In this document: one piece after another, positions 1 to 8,404 of the stretch
How positions within the stretch are numbered: position 1 is the first letter of the stretch
Layout: every line of letters begins with the position of its first letter
Origin: Clostridium ihumii AP5
GTDB taxonomy: Bacteria; Bacillota; Clostridia; Clostridiales; Clostridiaceae
DNA length: 64,000 nucleotides
NCBI RefSeq assembly: GCF_000612845.1
Contig: NZ_CCAT010000043.1
Span: forward strand, 1 to 64,000
Direction: 5' to 3'
Notes under the pieces: generated by a model
What the model saw: the letters and a program-made list of their open reading frames with translations, nothing else
What the model was told of the DNA's origin: nothing
Database searches by the model: none
Translations under genes and position numbers: made by a program

Positions 1-25
1 CTTGGAACCCTATAAAATATTAGAT
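1..25 (+). repeat. Right end of dispersed repeat A (truncated by window edge)
   Basis: The first bases (CTTGGAACCCTATA) match the right end of the intergenic repeat seen complete elsewhere, for example at 33487-33500 and, in variant form, at 12697-12710. Only the tail is inside the window. As at other copies, a gene starts about 100 bases downstream in the same direction. Confidence 0.55.
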
Positions 26-139
26 GGAACTCAAGAGAAGGAGTTATTTATTTTTTTGAAGAATTTATATATATTTGCCAACTTTTTTACAAATGTAGAC
101 AGTATATAAATATACAGAGATTTGAAAGGAGAATTGATA

Positions 140-1738
140 TTGAAAAAACAGGATGCAGATAGAGTGATAAAAGAATACATAAAACCTATGTATGGTTTTG
201 CAATGAATAAAACTAGGAATATTAATGATGCAGAAGAATTAGCAAGTATGATTATAATTCAAATTTATGATGTACTTATAAAAAAAGATAATTTTATAGA
301 TTTAAATAGTTATGTTTTTAGAATTGCTCATAATGTTTGGACAAAGTATTTAAGTGAGAAAACAAGGGTTATTAATAATGTTTTTATAGATGATGTAAAT
401 ATTATTGAAAATAAAAATATTGAAAATGATATTGTGAAAAAAGAAATCATAGGAAAACTTAGATTAGAGATTGCATTTTTATCAAGTCAGCAAAGGAAAA
501 TAGTTTTGTTACATTATTATAAAGGATTAAAAATAAGGGAAATTGCAAAAGAACTAGATTTGTCAGAGGGAACTGTAAAGTGGCATATTTATGAGATTAA
601 AAAGGAGATGAAAAATAGTATGGAAGTATTAAGAACTATTGGTAATTTAGGAATTAACCCTATTAACTTTTCTAATATAGGACACTTGGGGAATCCAGGT
701 AGTAGAGGTGATACTAAAGATTTTTTGAAAAAGAGAATAACTCAAAATATATCTTATGCAGCTTATCATAAATCACTTACAATAAATGAAATTGCAGAGG
801 AGCTGGGAATATCACCTATATTTGTAGAAGATGAAGTTAATGAGCTTGAAGAATATGGTTTTATGAATAAAGTAAAAGGTGAAAAATATGAAACTAATAT
901 TTTAATTGAAGAACCATCAGAAGAAAAATATGAAGAATTAAACAGTTTATATAAAAAATATGCAAATATATTAGTAGAAAAATATTTTCTTCAATTTTTT
1001 GAGAATAGAGAAATATTTAAAAAAGTTAATATTTATTCACCAGATAATGATTTTAACTTTTTAATGTGGAGTATAATCCCATATTCAATGCAGAAATTCA
1101 TATTTGCTGAGTTACAAAAGATAACTTTTGATGAAGTTAGTGTAATACGTAAAGATGGAGGAAATTACATCTCAACTGCAACTTTAGATAAGAAAATAAA
1201 TAAGATTGATAAATTTAATTATAATTGTTGTGGTGACATGTATAGAAGTAACAGTGAATTACCTATTTTAGGTTGGCAGATTAATACTGTATGGAGTAAA
1301 AGAGATTTTGATTGGCGAGATAATATTATGTCAGATTATATAGGACTATATCATTTTATAAATGGAAAATTAGAAGAAAATGATGTAAATATAGATATTT
1401 ATAGAAGGCTAATAGATAAAGGATATTTATTTAAAAATGAAAGTGGATATAAAGTGAATGTAGTTTATTTAAAAAGCAAAAACATTTTAAATGAAATAAT
1501 ACCAGTACCTTCAGATGATTTTATAAAAATAGGACAAAAATTTGATAAGGAAGTATATGAAATTGAAAAAATAGGTCAGCCTATTCATATGTATAAAACT
1601 ATAAAGTACATATGTCAAAATAATATAGCAAAGTTGAAAACTTATGTATTAAAAAACTTACTAGATAGAGGATTATTAAAAGAAGTAAATTTTGATAAGG
1701 AAAAAAGCATATCAACAATTCTTTTCCTTGGGGAGTGA
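140..1738 (+). CDS. ECF-like sigma-70 family factor with large C-terminal extension
   Basis: Predicted RNA polymerase sigma factor. Residues about 5-70 look like sigma region 2 and about 110-165 like region 4, with a clear helix-turn-helix (REIAKELDLSEGTVKWHI). A normal ECF factor ends there. This protein runs on for about 350 residues, including a second HTH-like stretch (INEIAEELGISPIFVEDEV) and then a long mixed region of unknown fold. TTG at 140 is chosen because AAAGGAGA (125-132) sits 7 bases before it; an upstream in-frame TTG at 122 has no such site. The next ABC gene begins within this stop region, so the three genes form one operon. The extension may sense a signal and replace an anti-sigma factor; that is inference. 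No small cargo peptide gene is visible, but one could lie left of the window. Confidence 0.8.
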   Translation: MKKQDADRVIKEYIKPMYGFAMNKTRNINDAEELASMIIIQIYDVLIKKDNFIDLNSYVFRIAHNVWTKYLSEKTRVINNVFIDDVNIIENKNIENDIVKKEIIGKLRLEIAFLSSQQRKIVLLHYYKGLKIREIAKELDLSEGTVKWHIYEIKKEMKNSMEVLRTIGNLGINPINFSNIGHLGNPGSRGDTKDFLKKRITQNISYAAYHKSLTINEIAEELGISPIFVEDEVNELEEYGFMNKVKGEKYETNILIEEPSEEKYEELNSLYKKYANILVEKYFLQFFENREIFKKVNIYSPDNDFNFLMWSIIPYSMQKFIFAELQKITFDEVSVIRKDGGNYISTATLDKKINKIDKFNYNCCGDMYRSNSELPILGWQINTVWSKRDFDWRDNIMSDYIGLYHFINGKLEENDVNIDIYRRLIDKGYLFKNESGYKVNVVYLKSKNILNEIIPVPSDDFIKIGQKFDKEVYEIEKIGQPIHMYKTIKYICQNNIAKLKTYVLKNLLDRGLLKEVNFDKEKSISTILFLGE

Positions 1739-1743
1739 TGTAT

Positions 1744-3558
1744 GTGTTAAAGAAAATATTAAATTTTTGCAAGATTAGTGTTGTTTCAGCTCCTATATTT
1801 TTTGTTTTAAATTTAACTACATTATTTATTATAGCATTAGCAAAAATTGGAATGAGTTATTCATTTAAGATGGCTACTGATACAATATTACATTACAAAA
1901 GTATTCAAGAAACTAGCTTTAAAGTAGTAATTCCTATATTATTTTTCTTTTTAATGATATGCATAGGTGGAAATACAATAAATTTTGAAGATATGATGAT
2001 AAATGCATATACTAAAAAATCTAAAAAACTATTTTCAAAGTTTTTTATGTATAAAAGTTATAACACAAAACAAGACAATTTTTATAAAACAAGTTTTTAT
2101 GATAATTATGAGTTTGTAAGAAATAATATGGATAATACTACAAAAATTACAGTTACAGTATTTAATAAGTTTACAATAGCTGTGTTTAGACTTATGTTAT
2201 CGGTTTTAGCTATTTCTTGTTTTGACTCACTTGTACTTATATGTGTATTTATTTTATCTTTAATTTTAGTATTTATAAATAAATATGTTGTAAAAAAACG
2301 TATGAATTTAAATAAAGAATATGTTAATGAAGAACGTACTGCTAACTATTATAGAGAGTTACTTTCATCAAGAAAATACGCAAAAGAGATTAGAATATTT
2401 AATCTTCAAAATAAATTCCTTAATAAATGGGATGATTCATATAAAAATTATACAGTTTCAAAATATAAATTTGAAGTGAAGGCAACTATATTAACTAATA
2501 TTACAAATTTTATTGAGGCGTTTATGACATATGGGCTAACAGTATACTTTTTATATCTTGTATATGATGGAACTATAGATGTAGGAGAATTTGTATTTTT
2601 GAATTCAATAATGTGGTCACTTACTTCTAATATAAAAAGCATAGTAGATATACTTTCAAAGGATTTAATGGATAATTATCAATATGTAGAAAAATATGAA
2701 AATTTCACAGGAAAAATAAGTTTAGATGCATTAAAAAATATATCTTCAGATTATAATTTAAAAACTGATGATATTGAAGGTAAATTTGAAAGTTTGACAT
2801 TTGAAAATGTAAGTTATAAATATCCTAATGGAAATAAGGATGCAGTTGAAAAGTTGAATTTCTCATTAAATAAGGGAGAGGTTGTTAGTGTGCTTGGATA
2901 CAATGGAAGTGGGAAAAGCACTTTTTCAAAGCTAATGTGTGGACTTTTAGAAGATTACAAGGGAATTATAAAACTAAATGGAAAAGATATAAGAAATTAT
3001 GATAAAGAAAGTTTATATAGATATTTTGGTATAGGATTTCAAGATTTTACAAAGTACAGTATATCATTAAAGGAAAATGTACAAGTTGGAATGATTGAAA
3101 AACTTAATGATGAAAATAGTTTTAATAGTGCAATAGAAAAGGGAAATTTAAAAGAAGTAATAAATAAATTGCCAAGTGGAATAAATACAATACTTGGTAA
3201 AGAATATGATAGTAGAGGACAGGATTTAAGTCTTGGACAGTGGCAAAGAGTAATTTTATCAAGGGCTTATATGGGTAGCAAAGAAGTACTAATATTAGAT
3301 GAACCAACAGCATCAATAGATCCAATTGAAGAAATGAGAATGTTAAATCAATTCAAAGATATAGTTAAAAATAAAACTGCACTTTTAATTTCACATCGTA
3401 TTGGATTTGCAAGAATGTCTAGTCGTATTTGCATAATGGATAATGGGAAAATAGTTGAAAGTGGAACACATGAAGAACTTTTAAAGTTAAAAGGCAAATA
3501 TTATGAATTGTTTAATTCACAACAAGAAATTTATAAAGAAGGTGAAGTGTGTGTGTAG
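1744..3558 (+). CDS. ABC exporter half-transporter (permease-ATPase fusion), subunit 1
   Basis: Membrane-embedded half-size ABC exporter of about 604 residues. The N-terminal 300 residues hold about six hydrophobic segments of a type I exporter domain. The C-terminal ATPase has Walker A (GYNGSGKST, about residue 384), signature LSLGQWQR (about 495), Walker B LILDEPTA (about 516) and the H-loop SHR (about 549), all intact. GTG at 1744 is preferred because GGGGAG (1730-1735) lies 8 bases upstream; a GTG at 1735 and an ATG at 1738 are also in frame but too close. It overlaps or abuts the sigma gene and overlaps the second exporter, so the two probably form a heterodimer under sigma control. Substrate is unknown; peptide, lipid or drug export are all possible. 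Confidence 0.88.
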   Translation: MLKKILNFCKISVVSAPIFFVLNLTTLFIIALAKIGMSYSFKMATDTILHYKSIQETSFKVVIPILFFFLMICIGGNTINFEDMMINAYTKKSKKLFSKFFMYKSYNTKQDNFYKTSFYDNYEFVRNNMDNTTKITVTVFNKFTIAVFRLMLSVLAISCFDSLVLICVFILSLILVFINKYVVKKRMNLNKEYVNEERTANYYRELLSSRKYAKEIRIFNLQNKFLNKWDDSYKNYTVSKYKFEVKATILTNITNFIEAFMTYGLTVYFLYLVYDGTIDVGEFVFLNSIMWSLTSNIKSIVDILSKDLMDNYQYVEKYENFTGKISLDALKNISSDYNLKTDDIEGKFESLTFENVSYKYPNGNKDAVEKLNFSLNKGEVVSVLGYNGSGKSTFSKLMCGLLEDYKGIIKLNGKDIRNYDKESLYRYFGIGFQDFTKYSISLKENVQVGMIEKLNDENSFNSAIEKGNLKEVINKLPSGINTILGKEYDSRGQDLSLGQWQRVILSRAYMGSKEVLILDEPTASIDPIEEMRMLNQFKDIVKNKTALLISHRIGFARMSSRICIMDNGKIVESGTHEELLKLKGKYYELFNSQQEIYKEGEVCV

Positions 3559-5320
3559 AAGTTATAAGATACAAGCTTTAAAAAAAGTAAACAATATAGC
3601 TTATAAAAGTAGTCCAGCCTCATATGTCTTTTTAATACTTATAAATATATTTTCAGCATGTTTTGTATATGTATTATTAAATGCTACCCAATACACTATA
3701 AACTCAGCATATGGGATTTTTAATAAAACTCATGATTTTAAATCTGTAGTTATAGGAATAACTATATTTTCTTTAGCAAAATTAATATTAAAATTTAGCA
3801 ATGTTATAAATATATTACTTACAAATAAAGTCAATTTAAAACTTTCATATACATTTGAAAATAGTCTTAACACTAAACTTTCAAATATTAAAATAGATTA
3901 TTATGAAAACAATGAAACTTACGTAAAAATTCATGAAGTAAGAACCAAGAGTTTAGAAACTATGAAAAAATTTATAGAAAGTACTATGTTTTATATACAA
4001 GCAGTCTTTAAAACAATTATTTATGGATATTTTCTTATACAGATAAATATTCTAGTTGTAGCAATATATTTAGTTTTAGTTTTTGTATTTAATAAGTTAG
4101 CAGGAAACATGTACAATAGTATAATGAATATTTGGGATGAAATACAACCATATAGCCAAAAGCAAAATTATTTTTTTAGTCTTAGTGGAGATAAGATTAC
4201 TCATCAAGAGTTTAAATTTAATAGATTATTTAATTTCGTTAGTAGTAAATGGGATGAACTTTATGAAAAAGAGTATACTTGTAGAATGAAAATATTTAAG
4301 AAGTTTGAAATTACATTACAATTGGCAAGAATAGTTTTTAACATTCCATATATATCTATGCTTATTTATGTTGCATATGAAATAGTTAAAGGCAGACTTG
4401 AAATTGGTTTTTTAATGCTATGTAATGAACTTCTCAATGGTGTAATAGATACGTTTGAAGGTGTACAGAGTACACTTGCACAAAATGAAATTGATAGTAA
4501 ATTCATTAAAAGTTATTATGAGATAATGAATTATGAAAATGATGATAAAATAGCTATAAATGAAAAGGTTAAGAATATAGTTTTGAAAAATGTAACTTAT
4601 AATTATCCTCAAGGCACAAGATATGCACTTAAAAATCTTAATTTTCATATAAATAGTGGAGAAAAAATTGCTATAGTTGGTCATAATGGAAGTGGAAAAA
4701 CCACAAGTACCAATATTTTAATGGCACTTACAAATCCTACAAGTGGTGAAATTATGGTAGATGGAAGTAGTGGATTGAAAGCTCAATGTATATTAAAAAG
4801 TAGTATTTCATGTATATTACAAGATTTTGCTCAATATGAAATGACTATAAGAGAAAATATTGAAGTAGGAAATGAAAGTTATAAGTTTTCTGAAATTGAA
4901 ATTTGGGACTTACTAGATAAAGTGGGTTTAAAAGAAATAGTTTTCAATTTGCCTAAGGGTATAGATACAGAACTTGGTCAACTTAAAGATGGAATAGAAC
5001 TATCAAAAGGTCAGTGGCAAAGGCTTGCAATAGCTAGGCTTTTAGCAAAAGGTGATTCTACTATATGGATATTAGATGAGCCAACAGCATATTTAGACCC
5101 AATATCGGAAATTGAAATTTATAATATGATATATGATTTAGCAAAAGATAAGACAGTTTTATTTATATCACATAGGTTAGGTTTTGCAAAACGTGCTGAT
5201 AGAATAGTAGTTTTTAATGATGGAAAAATTGAAGAAGAAGGAACACATAAAGAACTATTAAATATAGATGGAATATATAAAGAGATGTATAAAAATCAAG
5301 AATCATGGTATGTGGCTTAA
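3551..5320 (+). CDS. ABC exporter half-transporter (permease-ATPase fusion), subunit 2
   Basis: Second half-size ABC exporter, about 589 residues, with hydrophobic segments in the first 300 residues and an ATPase domain: Walker A GHNGSGKTT (about 376), signature LSKGQWQR (about 484), Walker B ILDEPTAYLD (about 507), H-loop SHR (about 539). Both catalytic halves look functional, so this is not a pair with one degenerate site. The GTG at 3551 is chosen because AAGGTG (3539-3544) precedes it by 6 bases; the open frame extends further upstream without a better site. It overlaps the first exporter by 8 bases. A strong terminator follows at 5337-5376, closing the sigma/ABC/ABC operon. Confidence 0.88.
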   Translation: MCRSYKIQALKKVNNIAYKSSPASYVFLILINIFSACFVYVLLNATQYTINSAYGIFNKTHDFKSVVIGITIFSLAKLILKFSNVINILLTNKVNLKLSYTFENSLNTKLSNIKIDYYENNETYVKIHEVRTKSLETMKKFIESTMFYIQAVFKTIIYGYFLIQINILVVAIYLVLVFVFNKLAGNMYNSIMNIWDEIQPYSQKQNYFFSLSGDKITHQEFKFNRLFNFVSSKWDELYEKEYTCRMKIFKKFEITLQLARIVFNIPYISMLIYVAYEIVKGRLEIGFLMLCNELLNGVIDTFEGVQSTLAQNEIDSKFIKSYYEIMNYENDDKIAINEKVKNIVLKNVTYNYPQGTRYALKNLNFHINSGEKIAIVGHNGSGKTTSTNILMALTNPTSGEIMVDGSSGLKAQCILKSSISCILQDFAQYEMTIRENIEVGNESYKFSEIEIWDLLDKVGLKEIVFNLPKGIDTELGQLKDGIELSKGQWQRLAIARLLAKGDSTIWILDEPTAYLDPISEIEIYNMIYDLAKDKTVLFISHRLGFAKRADRIVVFNDGKIEEEGTHKELLNIDGIYKEMYKNQESWYVA

Positions 5321-5336
5321 TAAAATTAATGTTTTT

Positions 5337-5376
5337 AGAGTTCATTGAAAAATAAGCATTCAATGAACTCTTTTTA
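5337..5376 (+). terminator. Rho-independent terminator after the sigma/ABC operon
   Basis: An 11-base stem (AGAGTTCATTG at 5337-5347 with CAATGAACTCT at 5361-5371) is followed by a T run. It lies just after the stop of the second exporter gene. Confidence 0.85.
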
Positions 5377-5401
5377 TTGTATAGAAATTTAGTACTAAGG
5401 T

Positions 5402-5776
5402 CTATTTAACAATTTTAATTCTTTTTATTTTTATATAAATTATTTTTAATAAAAGAATTAATATAATAGAAAAACCAATAATACAAGTTAAGGTATCATA
5501 TTTATGATAATTATAAATTAATGCTTGCTTCATAGAAGTAAACCATAAAAATAGTGGAAACAATATAAATATAATGTTTATTATCAAAAATTCTGTTTTA
5601 TTTATGTAAAAATTGTATATAAGTAAAATAGAAATTAAGAGTATACATATAAATGTACATTCTTTAAGTGACATAGATACAGGTACATCTGAAGTTACAA
5701 TCATTTTAAATACAAATAATATTAGTATGAAAATATTAATACCTAGTCCTATAATAATATCAATAAATTTATTCAT
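5402..5776 (-). CDS. Hypothetical four-helix membrane protein (124 aa)
   Basis: I do not recognise this protein. It has four hydrophobic stretches with little else: about residues 5-27, 40-58, 63-80 and 96-113. The last is followed by a very basic tail (IKIKRIKIVK), so it is probably an integral membrane protein with a cytoplasmic C terminus. A good ribosome binding site (TAGGAG on the minus strand, about 5782-5787) precedes the ATG at 5776, which supports a real gene. It is alone on its strand between two forward operons. Confidence 0.6.
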   Translation of the reverse strand: MNKFIDIIIGLGINIFILILFVFKMIVTSDVPVSMSLKECTFICILLISILLIYNFYINKTEFLIINIIFILFPLFLWFTSMKQALIYNYHKYDTLTCIIGFSIILILLLKIIYIKIKRIKIVK

Positions 5777-5876
5777 TATAAACTCCTATAAAATATATTA
5801 TATATTTATATTATATTGCATATTTAATGTATATATTAGCAAAATTTAAATTTTCAAAATATAAATTATAAAAATG

Positions 5877-5905
5877 TTGACAAACTTATAAGGTGAGAAT
5901 AATAT
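5877..5905 (+). promoter_or_regulatory. Sigma-A type promoter of the ABC-2 transporter operon
   Basis: TTGACA (5877-5882) and TAATAT (5900-5905) are separated by 17 bases, an almost ideal vegetative promoter. It is immediately followed by a 30-base palindrome and then the ABC ATPase gene. Confidence 0.75.
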
Positions 5906-5912
5906 ATGTATA

Positions 5913-5942
5913 TAGATATTTAGATAATTATCTAAATATCTA
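5913..5942 (+). promoter_or_regulatory. Perfect 30-bp palindrome, probable operator
   Basis: The sequence from 5913 to 5942 is its own reverse complement over all 30 bases (half site TAGATATTTAGATAA). It starts 8 bases after the -10 element and ends 18 bases before the ribosome binding site. This is the position of a repressor operator. No regulator gene of the GntR/YtrA type, which often accompanies such ABC operons, is adjacent, so the regulator must be elsewhere. Confidence 0.6.
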
Positions 5943-5974
5943 AAAAGGCAATTTTATTTGGGAGGATGGATATT

Positions 5975-6691
5975 ATGTTAAGTATAAAAGAATTTTCTAA
6001 AATTTATAGTGGCGGAAAAAAGAAGGCTGCAAGTAATATTAATATAGAGGTTAAAGATGGAGAAATATTTGGGTTTATTGGGCATAATGGTGCAGGAAAG
6101 ACAACTACTATAAAATCAATAGTAGGCATATTGGATTTTGAAGAAGGTGAAATTTTAATAGATAATATGTCTATAAAAGATAAACCTATTGAATGTAAAA
6201 AAATTATGGCATATATTCCAGATAATCCAGATTTATATGATGCATTAACAGGTATACAATATCTTAATTTTGTAGCTGATATATACGGTATATCAAAAAT
6301 TGATAGAGAAAATCGTATAAAAAAATATAGTGATGAATTTGAAATAACAAATAGTTTAGGTGATTTAATTTCATCATATTCACATGGTATGAAACAAAAA
6401 TTAGCTGTAATTTCAGCACTAATTCATGAACCTAAATTGCTTATACTTGATGAACCATTTGTAGGACTTGACCCTAAAGCAGCACATACATTAAAAGGAA
6501 TAATGAAAGAAATTTGCATAAGTGGTGGTTCTATATTTTTCTCAAGTCATGTTTTAGAAGTAGTTGAAAAGCTTTGTGATAGAATAGCTATAATTAAAGA
6601 TGGACAAATTGTAGCACTTGGAGATGTGGCTACAGTTAAGGGGGATAGTTCACTTGAAGAAGTATTTATGGAGATGATAGAAAATGAGTAA
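5975..6691 (+). CDS. ABC transporter ATP-binding protein (ABC-2 type exporter)
   Basis: Soluble ATPase subunit of about 238 residues. Walker A GHNGAGKTT lies near residue 35, the signature region YSHGMKQK near 135 (a serine-histidine-glycine variant of LSGGQ, common in this subfamily), Walker B LLILDEPF near 154 and the switch histidine in SSHV near 191. ATG at 5975 is used because GGAGG (5961-5965) lies 9 bases upstream; an in-frame ATG at 5966 would overlap the binding site. The gene overlaps the permease by 8 bases. Substrate is unknown; relatives export peptides, lipids or drugs, or act like EcsA. A strong promoter plus palindrome lies upstream. Confidence 0.88.
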   Translation: MLSIKEFSKIYSGGKKKAASNINIEVKDGEIFGFIGHNGAGKTTTIKSIVGILDFEEGEILIDNMSIKDKPIECKKIMAYIPDNPDLYDALTGIQYLNFVADIYGISKIDRENRIKKYSDEFEITNSLGDLISSYSHGMKQKLAVISALIHEPKLLILDEPFVGLDPKAAHTLKGIMKEICISGGSIFFSSHVLEVVEKLCDRIAIIKDGQIVALGDVATVKGDSSLEEVFMEMIENE

Positions 6692-8282
6692 TTTAAGTAC
6701 ATTATTAAAAGTAAATTTTATTAACTCTATTGGTATTAATAAAATACTAAAAGAAAAGTCTAAGTCAGAAAAAAATAAAATATTAGGAACATCTTTGTTG
6801 ATATTTATGAGTTTTGCTATGTTATTCTGCATGTTTACAGTATATGCTATGTCTTTAGGTAAAGTATTAAAAGAAATAAGTAAGTTAGATGTACTACTTA
6901 CTTTTGCTATTACTATGAGCACAGTATTTGTATTTTTTACTTCAATATATAAAGCACAAGGTTATTTATTTTCTAATAAAGATTATGATATTTTAGCAGC
7001 AATGCCAATAAAATCTTCAACAATACTTTTAAGCAAAATTTTAAGCCTTATAATTATAAATTACTGTATATCATTAATAATGCTTTTACCATTTGCAATA
7101 TCATATTTTATAAATAGTAATGTAAGTTTTATATTTTTTATATATGTAATTGTATTATCAGTGTTTGTACCATTAATACCAATAGTTTTAGCTTCAATAA
7201 TAGCTTTTATCATAAGTTTCTTTTCATCAAGATCTAAACATAAAAATATAGTAGCAATTTTATTAAGTGTTCTAAGCTTGGTTTTAATTATGGTTTTATC
7301 TATGAGAAGTGATAAAATAATTGAGTATGTAATGGAGAATAGTAATGCAATAAGTATAGTAATGCAAAAGATGTATTTACCATCATACTATTTTACAGAG
7401 GCACTTAAAAATTTTAGTATAATAAATGGAATTAAATTTAGTTTAATATCAATAGTACCTTTTATAGTATTTATATTAGTATTTAGTAGGAGTTTTAAAA
7501 CTATAAATTCAAAACTTAAAGAGAGCTACAAAAAATCTAATTATAAATTTAAAGAGTTAAAGGTAGAAAGTCCAGTTAAAGCATTATTAAGAAAAGAAGT
7601 AAGAAGATATTTTTCAAGTAATATTTATGTTTTAAATACATCTGTAGGAATGATATTATTTACAATATTTTCAGTAGCATTAATATTTGTAGGTGTAGAA
7701 AAAATTAGTGTAATATTAGAAATGCCAATGATGGCAGAAATATTACCAAGCTATATAATTTTAATTGGATCAGGACTTGTAGCATTGACATGCACTACAG
7801 CACCATCAATATCTCTTGAAAGTCCTAATCTATGGATATTAAAAAGTATGCCAATAAAAGAAACTGAGATATTTAAAAGCAAAATAGCATTAAATTTATT
7901 AGTTATATTACCACTTCTATATATTAATATGTTAGTTCTAAGTTTTAAGTTTAGAATAAGTGGAGTTTATTTAATAGGAGTGTTCTTAATACCAACGTTA
8001 TATGCATTTATAATTTCAATGGGAGGACTTCTAATAAATTTATATTTTCCAAAGCTTATGTGGACATCAGAAACTCAAGTGGTAAAGCAAAGTGCAAGTA
8101 CAATGATTTCAATGCTTTTGGGCATGGTAATCATTGCTATTCCAACACTAATATATATATACTTTAGAATAGAAAATTTTGCAGTGTTTATAGGTGTGTT
8201 AGCAGTTATACTTTTATCAGTAATATTTGTAATTTGGAACATGCTAAAAACAAAGGGAGTTGAACTATTTAACAAATTATAA
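6684..8282 (+). CDS. ABC transporter permease (large ABC-2 type)
   Basis: Integral membrane protein of 532 residues with roughly twelve hydrophobic segments in two clusters, about residues 35-280 and 315-525, separated by a charged loop rich in lysine and serine (about 268-300). This double-length layout is typical of putative exporter permeases that pair with a single EcsA-like ATPase. It overlaps the ATPase gene by 8 bases, so the two are translationally coupled and should act together. No substrate clue is visible. A hairpin terminator follows at 8331-8380. Confidence 0.8.
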   Translation: MSNLSTLLKVNFINSIGINKILKEKSKSEKNKILGTSLLIFMSFAMLFCMFTVYAMSLGKVLKEISKLDVLLTFAITMSTVFVFFTSIYKAQGYLFSNKDYDILAAMPIKSSTILLSKILSLIIINYCISLIMLLPFAISYFINSNVSFIFFIYVIVLSVFVPLIPIVLASIIAFIISFFSSRSKHKNIVAILLSVLSLVLIMVLSMRSDKIIEYVMENSNAISIVMQKMYLPSYYFTEALKNFSIINGIKFSLISIVPFIVFILVFSRSFKTINSKLKESYKKSNYKFKELKVESPVKALLRKEVRRYFSSNIYVLNTSVGMILFTIFSVALIFVGVEKISVILEMPMMAEILPSYIILIGSGLVALTCTTAPSISLESPNLWILKSMPIKETEIFKSKIALNLLVILPLLYINMLVLSFKFRISGVYLIGVFLIPTLYAFIISMGGLLINLYFPKLMWTSETQVVKQSASTMISMLLGMVIIAIPTLIYIYFRIENFAVFIGVLAVILLSVIFVIWNMLKTKGVELFNKL

Positions 8283-8330
8283 TATTATAATATAGTACAT
8301 TAATGAAAAATTTATAGATAATAATATATA

Positions 8331-8380
8331 TAGGAAACTGAGTTTATGTGCAATTTATATAAGCTTAGTTTCCTATTATT
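8331..8380 (+). terminator. Terminator after the ABC-2 operon
   Basis: TAGGAAACTGAG (8331-8342) pairs with CTTAGTTTCCTA (8364-8375) with one G-T pair, followed by a T-rich stretch. Confidence 0.65.
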
Positions 8381-8404
8381 ATATTTAATGAAAAAGGAGA
8401 TACA

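Noticed and set aside
4418-4684. Open frames on the strand opposite large genes (for example here and at 34204-34593, 43857-44321, 61322-61585)
   Set aside because: They lie entirely across well-supported genes, lack binding sites and have translations with the low-complexity pattern of antisense frames.
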